Positions 1-5,136 of a stretch of DNA of 8,221 nucleotides are shown here, piece by piece. Source of the stretch: Alphaproteobacteria bacterium (lineage in GTDB: Bacteria; Pseudomonadota; Alphaproteobacteria; UBA6615); the NCBI GenBank assembly GCA_017643325.1, contig JAEPNS010000020.1:1-8221 (forward strand), in the 5' to 3' direction. Under the pieces are notes generated by a model, which made no database searches, was not told the origin of the DNA, and worked only from the letters and a program-made list of their open reading frames with translations. Position 1 is the first letter of the stretch. Each line of letters starts with the position of its first letter. The position numbers and the translations under genes were made by a program.

Positions 1-2
1 CG

Positions 3-701
3 TCGAAGAAGGGCGGCGCGCTGACGCTGGAGGACGCCTACCGGGTGCAGGACGCCGCCATCAAGCTGCGCCTGAAACGCGGCGAGGTGCGCTCGGGCGT
101 GAAGATGGGCCTGACCTCGCGCGCCAAGGCCGCGCAGATGGGTGTGTTCGACCCGGTCTACGGGCGGCTGACCGACGCGATGCTGGTGCAGGACGGCGAC
201 AGCATCTCCCACGCCGCCTACTGCCACCCGCGTGTGGAGGCGGAGGTCGCGTACCTCCTGAAGTCGCCCATGTCCGGGCGGCTCAGCCCGGCCGAGGCGA
301 TGACCCATGTGGAGGCCGTGGCGCCGGCGATCGAGATCATCGACAGCCGCTACAGGAACTTCAAGTTCTCGCTGGAGGACGTGGTCGCCGACAACACGTC
401 GGCGTCGGGATACGTGCTCGGCCCCTGGGCGCCGCCGGAGATCGACATGGCGAACCTGGGCATGGTGCTGGAGTTCAACGGCCGGGCCGTCGAGATCGGC
501 TCGTCGGCCGCGATCCTCGGCCATCCGGGCCGCTCGCTCGCCGAGGCCGCGCGGTTCGCGGCGGAGACCGGCGACGAACTGAAGCCGGGCTACATCGTGC
601 TCGCCGGCGCGGCGGCGGCCGCCGTGGCGCTGGAGCCGGGCCTCTCGGTCAAGCTCACCGTCGAGGAGCTGGGGAGCACGAGCTTCAACGTGGACGCGTA
701 G
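3..701 (+). CDS. 2-keto-4-pentenoate hydratase / 4-oxalocrotonate decarboxylase family protein (5' partial)
   Basis: The frame is open to the left edge, with 232 codons visible, ending in TAG. GTG at base 45 is an internal valine, because family-like residues (LTLEDAYRVQDA) continue upstream of it; roughly 25-30 residues are missing. Family members act late in meta-cleavage pathways, hydrating 2-oxopent-4-enoate or decarboxylating 4-oxalocrotonate with a divalent metal. Visible motifs, in partial numbering: VKMGLTSRAKAAQMGV at 33-48, HPRVEAEVA at 75-83 with the paired glutamates E79 and E81, IEIIDSRYRNFKF at 110-122 with E111 as third metal ligand, then VVADN at 127-131. The IDSRYxNFKF stretch resembles DmpH/XylI-type decarboxylases more than MhpD/DmpE hydratases, which usually carry GSR at this place. 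The gene converges on the minus-strand operon, and both end at a shared palindrome. The family is secure; decarboxylase rather than hydratase is inference. Confidence 0.86.
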   Translation, partial: SKKGGALTLEDAYRVQDAAIKLRLKRGEVRSGVKMGLTSRAKAAQMGVFDPVYGRLTDAMLVQDGDSISHAAYCHPRVEAEVAYLLKSPMSGRLSPAEAMTHVEAVAPAIEIIDSRYRNFKFSLEDVVADNTSASGYVLGPWAPPEIDMANLGMVLEFNGRAVEIGSSAAILGHPGRSLAEAARFAAETGDELKPGYIVLAGAAAAAVALEPGLSVKLTVEELGSTSFNVDA

Positions 702-711
702 GTCCTATCGT

Positions 712-781
712 ACGCCCTCACCCTGAGCCTGACGAAGGGCGAGGGCGTCACCCTTATACTTCGACAGGCTCAGCATGAGGG
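712..781. repeat. REP-like inverted repeat between convergent genes, possible bidirectional terminator
   Basis: Arms of 23 bases at 715-737 and 759-781 are reverse complements at 20 of 23 positions. They contain the core CTGAGCCTG.CGAAG, which in my memory is a common dispersed intergenic palindrome of alphaproteobacterial genomes. A second, shorter hairpin is possible in the left half: ACGCCCTC at 712-719 pairs perfectly with GAGGGCGT at 741-748. The element fills almost the whole gap between two converging stop codons, a typical place for such elements. It could stop or slow transcription from both sides, though no U-run follows. The REP identity is inferred from the pattern and position; copy number elsewhere cannot be seen here. 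Confidence 0.7.
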
Positions 782-800
782 TGCTTCAGACACCGGGCTC

Positions 801-1853
801 CTACTCCCACTGGGTCGGGGAGAGGTTCTTGCCGACGCGTTTCTTCATCTCGCGCGGCTTGCGGTAGATGGCCGACGCGCGCAGCACCGGCTCGCCGTCC
901 GCGTAGCAGGTGGATTCCACGAAGTTCATCGTCCGCGTCGTGCGCACCAGCTTGGCGTCGCAGGTAACCCACTGGCCCGGGAAGATCGGCGCGAGGAAAT
1001 CGGTGTCGAGGTGGATCGTCGGCGTCAGCGCGACGACGCCCAGCTCGTACAGCGCCGACTGGGCCATCGCCACGTCGACGAAGCTGGTCATCCAGCCGCC
1101 ATGGACCACGTCGCGCGGGTTCAGGTGGCGGTGATCGGCGATAAAGCCGAACGTCGCCTTCTTTGCGCCGCACTTCACATAGAGCGGCCCGTTGCGCGAG
1201 GTGAACGGGCTGGTGAAGGAGAATTCCTCGAAGCCGCGCGGGATCCTGCGCGCCGTCTCCAGCCGGTACTCGAGGTGGTCGAGCCGGTCGGCGCCCCAGA
1301 AGGTCTCGCCGTCGCAGACCACGAAGGGCGCGCCGAACATGCCGTCGGCAATCGCGCGGTCGAAGGCGTCGGCCAGGTCCTTCTTCGCGCGGCGGTCGCC
1401 CTCGGCGGCCTTGATCTCCTTCATCGGCACGTCGACGCCCCGCGCCTTGCAGGCGCTCGCCAGCTGGCTGGCGGTGCGCACCTCTTTGCCGGTGCCGAAG
1501 TAGCGGTGGTCGACCGCGCGCGCGAAGGCCTTCGCCCGGTCCGGGTCCCTGCGGTTCAGCCGCCAGAACACCAGCCGGTGCAGGCTCGCACCGTAGGGCG
1601 GGACCTCGGGCGGGAAGGTCACCGGCAGCTGGTGCATCGCGCACAGCCGCGGGAAGTCCTTCATGTTGTGCGCGAACTTCGCCGGCTGGTCGCGCGGGGA
1701 CGTGGCCCCGTGATGCGCGAGGATATCCGGCAGCGCGACGCAGTGCCATTCGACCTCGCGCCCCCAGCGCGCCGCGACGCGGTCGATGCGGTTCATCGCC
1801 ACATAGGAATAGGCGGACACGAAATCGAAGTAGAACCGGATCGGTTCGGCCAT
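801..1853 (-). CDS. Fusion: 2-hydroxychromene-2-carboxylate isomerase-like (DsbA fold) domain + PaaI-like hotdog thioesterase domain
   Basis: The protein has 350 residues and starts at an ATG with AAGGAG six bases upstream. Residues about 5-200 match the DsbA-fold HCCA isomerase / kappa-class GST family: FYFDFVSAYSYVAMNRI at 8-23, with the serine region where the family carries its catalytic serine, and GMFGAPFVVCDGETFWGADRLDHLEY at 171-196. Such enzymes use glutathione, classically in naphthalene breakdown. Family members are normally about 200 residues and stop near this point. Here residues about 220-335 form a second domain with hotdog thioesterase features: VVHGGWMTSFVDVAMAQSAL at 249-268 (HGG at 251-253; D260 at the position of the usual acidic catalytic residue), then TIHLDTDFLAPIFPGQWV at 279-296. 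It is the last gene of the minus-strand operon. Both domain families are clear; the joint reaction and substrate are unknown. An isomerase acting on a CoA or thioester intermediate that the second domain hydrolyses would fit, as inference. Confidence 0.85.
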   Translation of the reverse strand: MAEPIRFYFDFVSAYSYVAMNRIDRVAARWGREVEWHCVALPDILAHHGATSPRDQPAKFAHNMKDFPRLCAMHQLPVTFPPEVPPYGASLHRLVFWRLNRRDPDRAKAFARAVDHRYFGTGKEVRTASQLASACKARGVDVPMKEIKAAEGDRRAKKDLADAFDRAIADGMFGAPFVVCDGETFWGADRLDHLEYRLETARRIPRGFEEFSFTSPFTSRNGPLYVKCGAKKATFGFIADHRHLNPRDVVHGGWMTSFVDVAMAQSALYELGVVALTPTIHLDTDFLAPIFPGQWVTCDAKLVRTTRTMNFVESTCYADGEPVLRASAIYRKPREMKKRVGKNLSPTQWE

Positions 1854-1859
1854 GGGGCT

Positions 1860-1865
1860 CTCCTT
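1860..1865 (-). promoter_or_regulatory. Ribosome binding site of the isomerase-hotdog fusion gene
   Basis: The minus strand reads AAGGAG, six bases before the ATG at 1853. It fixes the start of the fusion protein and gives this last operon gene its own strong initiation signal despite the short gap after the regulator gene. Confidence 0.8.
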
Positions 1866-1884
1866 GGGCGGAAGGGATGTCGGG

Positions 1885-2664
1885 TCAGGCGGTCTCGCCG
1901 CGGGCGATGATGTACTCGGAAATCTCTTTCGCCGTTGCCATCAGCCGCGCCGCGAGCCGCGACATCCGGGCATCGTCGAAGCGCGAGGCCGGTCCCGAGA
2001 CCGAGACGGCGAGCACGGCGCGGCCCAGCGAGTTCATGATCGGCGCGGCGACGCAGTTGAGGCCGGGGATCATCTCGCCCTCGTCGGACGCATAGCCGCG
2101 GCTGCGGATCGCGGAGAGCTCGCGGACCAGGTTGTCGAGATTGGTGATCGTCTTCGCCGTGTGCTTGTGCGGCGGGTGCTGGCGGAACAGCTGGCGCACC
2201 TCGTCCGGGTCGATCCAGGCGAGCACCGCCTTGCCCACGCCGGTCGCGTGCGCGTCGAGGCGCATGCCGACCGCCGTCGAGACCGGGTGCCCCTCCGGCG
2301 GCTCGACCTTGTCGCAGTAGAGCACCTGCCGGCCCTCCAGCGCGGCGAGGTGCACGGTCTCGCGCACGTCCCAAGCGAGCCGGCGGATGAAGGGCTGGGC
2401 GTGCCGTGCGACCGTCTCGAGCTGGTTCTGGCGCCGGCCGAGCGCGAACACCTTGTAGCCGAGCGTGTAGGTGCCCTCGTCCTCGTCCTTGTGGATCCAG
2501 CCGAGGCGGGTCAGGACCGCGAGCAGGCGGTAGGCGGTGGCGCGGTTGAGCCCGGTCGTGCGCGCGATCTGCGCCAGCGGGATCGGGTTCTCCGCCTGGC
2601 CGACGCATTCGAGGATCGCGAAGATCCGCTCCGCCGACTGGTTCTGGTACCGGGTCTCCGCCAT
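1885..2664 (-). CDS. IclR-family transcriptional regulator
   Basis: The protein has 259 residues, the normal length for IclR regulators. The N-terminal winged helix-turn-helix spans about residues 8-75: SAERIFAILECV, then IPLAQIARTTGLNRATAYRLLAVLTRLGW, with the recognition helix near 38-52, and the wing with YTLGYKVFALG at 66-76. The C-terminal GAF-like effector domain spans about 88-255 and shows the family motifs DAHATGVGKAVLAW at 137-150 and GYASDEGEMIPGLNCVAAPI at 190-209, the ligand-pocket region. IclR proteins bind short palindromes as dimers or tetramers and often sense an aromatic acid or a metabolite of the pathway they control. This gene lies inside the operon, six bases after the flavin oxidoreductase stop, with no clear Shine-Dalgarno of its own, so translational coupling and autoregulation are likely. 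The palindrome at 4851-4864 is a candidate operator. The ligand is unknown. Confidence 0.94.
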   Translation of the reverse strand: MAETRYQNQSAERIFAILECVGQAENPIPLAQIARTTGLNRATAYRLLAVLTRLGWIHKDEDEGTYTLGYKVFALGRRQNQLETVARHAQPFIRRLAWDVRETVHLAALEGRQVLYCDKVEPPEGHPVSTAVGMRLDAHATGVGKAVLAWIDPDEVRQLFRQHPPHKHTAKTITNLDNLVRELSAIRSRGYASDEGEMIPGLNCVAAPIMNSLGRAVLAVSVSGPASRFDDARMSRLAARLMATAKEISEYIIARGETA

Positions 2665-2670
2665 GCCGGG

Positions 2671-3813
2671 TCAGCCGCCGGACGGGGGCGCGGCGACATG
2701 CGCCTCCCCGATGTCGCGCAACAGCTTTTCCCGTCGTACCAGCCACCAGCCGTACTGCTCGGGCCAGTCCTCGAAGCCGGGATCGACGCCGAGCGAAACC
2801 GCGGCGTGGCGCGCCCAGTAGGGGTCATAGAGCGCCTCGCGGCCGATGGCGACGAGGTCCGCGAGCCCGTCCGCGACGATGGAATCGGCGTGTTCGGCAT
2901 GCAGGATCAGGCCGACGACCATGGTCGCGACACCCGCCTCCCGGCCGATCCGGGCCGAATACTCCGTACGGAAACCCATCGGCTGCTTGCCGAGCGCGGC
3001 CGTCGCGAGACCGGAGATGCCGCTCGAGGAGCAGTCCACCACGTCGACCCCGCGCGCCTTCAGCTCCCCGGCCAGGGCCACCGAATCTTCAAGCTGCCAG
3101 CCCTCCGTGGCGCCGTCGGCGTCGACCGAGGAGATGCGCACGAACAGCGGTCTGTCGTCCGGCCAGACGGAGCGGACCTTCTCCGCGGTCTCCAGCGTGA
3201 ACCGCATCCGGCCCGCGCGGTCGCCGCCATAGGCGTCGTTGCGCCGGTTGGAAATGGGCGAGAGGAACGAGTGCGCCAGATAGCCGTGGGCGGAATGGAT
3301 CTCGAGGACCTCGAAGCCCGCATCGATGGCATGGCCCGCCGCGGCGGCATAGCGGTCCTGGATCGCGTGGATGTCCTCGACGGTCAGTTCGGCCGGCATC
3401 AGCCAGCCCTCGCGCACCGGCTCCGGGCTGGGCGCGACGATGTCCCAGGGCATCTCGCCGCGCGCGGCGTCGACGTCGTCCATCGGGCCGTTGCCGTGCC
3501 AGGGCCGCTGCATGCTCGCCTTGCGCCCGGCATGGGCAATCTGGATCGCCGGCAGCGCGCCCTGCCTGCGGATGAACGCCGTGACCGGCTTCAGCGCCGC
3601 GGCATGGTCCGCCGACCAGATGCCGAGATCGCCATGGGTGATACGCCCGCGCGGCTCGACGGCGGCCGCCTCGGTGAGATGCCACTCGTTGGCGATCCCG
3701 TCATGCGCCGAGTAGGTGCACATCGGCGAGATCACCACCCGGTTCTTGAACCGGGTGCCGCGCACGTCGAACGGCGAGAAGAGGGCTGTTTTCACGGGAT
3801 CGGCTTCGGCCAC
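2671..3813 (-). CDS. Old Yellow Enzyme-like NADH:flavin oxidoreductase (YqjM/XenA class) with an apparent internal deletion
   Basis: The protein has 380 residues and starts at GTG, chosen because AAGGAG lies six bases upstream. It is an FMN-dependent (beta/alpha)8 ene-reductase of the thermophilic-like class, which reduces activated C=C bonds with NAD(P)H. Visible motifs: NRVVISPMCTYS at 24-35 with the class cysteine C32 and Y34, IQIAHAGRKAS at 90-100 (Q91, H94, R97), EIHSAHGYLAHSFLSPISNRRNDAYGG at 171-197 with the substrate-binding pair H173 and H176, LFVRIS at 223-228 with R226, and GREALYDPYWA at 324-334 for the FMN phosphate. Oddity: residues 43-58 read EWHLTEAAAVEPRGRI, whereas YqjM and XenA have about 15 more residues between WH(L/M) and EA(T/S)AV, carrying helix 1 and strand 2 of the barrel. 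The frame is intact, so this is a clean in-frame loss at L46/T47 (about base 3675). Fold and activity are doubtful. It is the second gene of the operon. Confidence 0.88.
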   Translation of the reverse strand: MAEADPVKTALFSPFDVRGTRFKNRVVISPMCTYSAHDGIANEWHLTEAAAVEPRGRITHGDLGIWSADHAAALKPVTAFIRRQGALPAIQIAHAGRKASMQRPWHGNGPMDDVDAARGEMPWDIVAPSPEPVREGWLMPAELTVEDIHAIQDRYAAAAGHAIDAGFEVLEIHSAHGYLAHSFLSPISNRRNDAYGGDRAGRMRFTLETAEKVRSVWPDDRPLFVRISSVDADGATEGWQLEDSVALAGELKARGVDVVDCSSSGISGLATAALGKQPMGFRTEYSARIGREAGVATMVVGLILHAEHADSIVADGLADLVAIGREALYDPYWARHAAVSLGVDPGFEDWPEQYGWWLVRREKLLRDIGEAHVAAPPSGG

Positions 3814-3819
3814 GGCGTG

Positions 3820-3825
3820 CTCCTT
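3820..3825 (-). promoter_or_regulatory. Ribosome binding site deciding the GTG start of the flavin oxidoreductase
   Basis: The minus strand reads AAGGAG with a six-base spacer to the GTG at 3813. The next in-frame ATG codes for M31 of PMCTYS inside the active-site motif, so the GTG is the only sensible start. Confidence 0.78.
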
Positions 3826-3865
3826 CGGTTCCGGCGAAACTCTAGCGCAGCGGCGGCAGGCCGAA

Positions 3866-4798
3866 CTAGTCGGCCGGCTTGCGCAGGACCTTCAGGAGCT
3901 TCATCAGCGTGGCGTCCCGCTCGGCGGCCAGGTCGCCGATCGAGCGCCCATGGGTCTCGGCATCGACGCCGTCGATGATCTTCTGCTTCACCGCGTCGGT
4001 CAGCTTCGGGTCGCCGAGCGCGGCCCAGCGCCGTTCCTGGCTCGGGCCGAGAATCTCGAGGTAACGCGCGATCCCGCCGTCGCCGCCGCCCAGATGATAG
4101 GTCATGTGCGGCCCCATGAAGGCCCAGCGCAGGCCCGGGCCGCCGGACACGGCCTTGTCGATATCCTCGACCGACGCGTAGCCCTCGGCGACCAGATGCA
4201 CCGCCTCGCGGTAGAGCGCGGCCTGCAGCCGGTTGACCAGGTGGCCCGGAATCTCCGCCCGCAGCCGGATCGGGGTCTTGCCGACGGCTTCGTAAAACGC
4301 CATCGCGGCATCGACCGAGGCCGTATCGGTCTGCTTCCCGCCGCCTACCTCGACGACCGGCATGAGATGCGGCGGGTTGAACGGATGGCCGAGCACGATC
4401 CGGCCGGGGTTTGCGGCCAGGTGCTGAAATTCGGAGACCGGCAGCGCCGTCGAACTGGAGGAGATCACCACGTCCGGTGCCGTGTCGCGGTCGATCTCGG
4501 CCATCAGCCTGGCCTTGATCTCCGGGTCTTCCGGCCCGCTCTCCTGGACGAAGCCGACCCCGTCCAGCGCGTCCGCGATCCGGTCGAAGCAGCGCAGCCG
4601 TTCGATCGACGCGCCGTCGGCCAGTCCCAGTTCTTCCATCAGCGGCCATGCGCGCCGGACAAATCCCGTGACGTTTTCCGCATACCCGTCCATCGGGTCC
4701 CAGCAGCGCACGTCGAGGCCCTGCGCGAGGAAATAGACGGCCCAGGACGATCCGATTGTCCCGGCGCCGACGATACCGACGGATTGGATGCTGGCCAT
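3866..4798 (-). CDS. 3-hydroxyacyl-CoA dehydrogenase family, NAD-binding (carnitine dehydrogenase / lambda-crystallin-like)
   Basis: The protein has 310 residues, with a complete Rossmann domain and one C-terminal helical domain; this matches the roughly 310-320 residue single-domain dehydrogenases, not the large fused FadB/FadJ type. Motifs: VGIVGAGTIGSSWA at 7-20 with the dinucleotide-binding GAGTIG, an acidic residue in CWDP near 32-35 that favours NAD, SSSST at 113-117, GHPFNPPHLMPVVEVGGG at 137-154 holding the presumed catalytic H138 and E150 at the 12-residue spacing known from heart 3-hydroxyacyl-CoA dehydrogenase, and HLVNRLQAALYREAVHLV at 186-203 with N189. The stretch GGPGLRWAFMGPHMTYHL at 219-236 resembles carnitine 3-dehydrogenase and L-gulonate 3-dehydrogenase. 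It oxidises a 3-hydroxy acid or acyl-CoA to the 3-oxo form; the exact substrate cannot be told. It is the first gene of the operon, has a modest AAGG ribosome site at 4808-4811, and ends in TAG 52 bases before the flavin oxidoreductase start. Confidence 0.87.
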   Translation of the reverse strand: MASIQSVGIVGAGTIGSSWAVYFLAQGLDVRCWDPMDGYAENVTGFVRRAWPLMEELGLADGASIERLRCFDRIADALDGVGFVQESGPEDPEIKARLMAEIDRDTAPDVVISSSSTALPVSEFQHLAANPGRIVLGHPFNPPHLMPVVEVGGGKQTDTASVDAAMAFYEAVGKTPIRLRAEIPGHLVNRLQAALYREAVHLVAEGYASVEDIDKAVSGGPGLRWAFMGPHMTYHLGGGDGGIARYLEILGPSQERRWAALGDPKLTDAVKQKIIDGVDAETHGRSIGDLAAERDATLMKLLKVLRKPAD

Positions 4799-4850
4799 GA
4801 TTGTTGACCTTACAACTTATTTCAAACGGAACGCGTCAGCGGATTTCGGA

Positions 4851-4864
4851 ATTCGCCGGCGAAT
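4851..4864. promoter_or_regulatory. Perfect 14-bp palindrome, candidate operator (perhaps for the IclR regulator)
   Basis: ATTCGCCGGCGAAT reads the same on both strands and ends exactly at these bounds. It lies 52 bases upstream of the dehydrogenase ATG, where a repressor or activator of the minus operon would act. The TTCG..CGAA arms recall the GTTCG-type imperfect palindromes reported for protocatechuate-type IclR regulators such as PcaR/PcaU. Assignment to the operon's own IclR protein is inference; no second copy was noticed in the window. Confidence 0.5.
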
Positions 4865-5027
4865 CGTAGCAGGCCGGCAACAGGTTTGGTCGAGAATTCG
4901 GCCCGAAAAGACGGCGTCAGGCCCCCCTGCTCGAGCCGTTTAATTGGCCCTAAATTTGCTTGAATTGAGGTTGAAAGAAACGACCGGACGGACGTCAAAG
5001 GCCCTTCCGGGTTCGCAAGAATAAAAA

Positions 5028-5042
5028 TTAATCATGGTTAAC
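5028..5042. promoter_or_regulatory. CtrA-like site (TTAA-N6-TTAAC)
   Basis: The plus strand has TTAA at 5028-5031 and TTAAC at 5038-5042; the minus strand of 5034-5041 reads TTAACCAT, the CtrA half-site known from Caulobacter. The usual full site has a spacer of seven, here it is six, so this is a near match. It lies about 95 bases before the FecR-domain gene and upstream of its proposed promoter. If real, it would tie the sensor pair to the alphaproteobacterial cell-cycle or motility circuit. Confidence 0.4.
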
Positions 5043-5057
5043 AAATAGTTATCGCTT

Positions 5058-5085
5058 TTCGACCCGGACCTTTCGCAATTATAAG
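5058..5085 (+). promoter_or_regulatory. Possible sigma-70-type promoter for the FecR/CHASE2 pair
   Basis: TATAAG at 5080-5085 is a good -10 match (5 of 6). A weak -35, TTCGAC at 5058-5063, lies 16 bases upstream. A start near base 5092 would leave a leader of about 45 bases before the ATG. The -10 is the convincing part; the -35 is poor, so an activator may be needed. Confidence 0.35.
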
Positions 5086-5136
5086 TACGGTACAGGGCTA
5101 CTCGAGTCGGGGCGAGACAACATTCGAGATCCGCAT

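Larger units (their letters stand above)
4799..5136. other. Divergent intergenic control region between the catabolic operon and the FecR/CHASE2 pair
   Basis: This 338-base stretch has no credible gene. It must hold promoters for both directions. The part near the operon carries an AAGG ribosome site (4808-4811, minus), a GTTG-N6-CAAC inverted repeat at 4803-4816 overlapping that site, and a perfect 14-bp palindrome at 4851-4864. The middle (about 4936-5060) is far more AT-rich than the rest of the window, with TTGA-N7-TTGA near 4969 and a TTAA/TTAAC pair at 5028-5042. I see no convincing -35/-10 pair on the minus strand; ATCGTA at 4863-4868 (TACGAT on the minus strand) is a possible but weak -10. 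No RNA gene or rho-independent terminator is visible. Confidence 0.75.

Noticed and set aside
45..47. GTG at 45 as the true start of the first gene
   Set aside because: The frame stays open upstream and residues encoded at 3-44 fit the family, so the gene begins outside the window.
754..1749. Minus-strand open frame of 331 codons
   Set aside because: Out-of-frame shadow of the isomerase-hotdog gene, with Arg/Gly/Pro-rich composition and no motif.
2671..3813. Flavin oxidoreductase as a frameshifted pseudogene
   Set aside because: The frame is open from GTG to stop and all motifs after the gap are in frame, so only an in-frame internal loss is supported.
1852..3978. Plus-strand open frame of 708 codons
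   Set aside because: It lies antisense to the IclR and flavin oxidoreductase genes, is Arg/Gly/Ala/Val-rich with no recognisable domain, and is a GC-bias shadow.
3716..4807. Plus-strand open frame of 363 codons
   Set aside because: Antisense to the dehydrogenase gene, whose motifs are unmistakable on the minus strand.
4803..4816. GTTG-N6-CAAC inverted repeat as a regulator site
   Set aside because: Arms are only four bases and it overlaps the ribosome site of the dehydrogenase gene; too weak to call as an operator.
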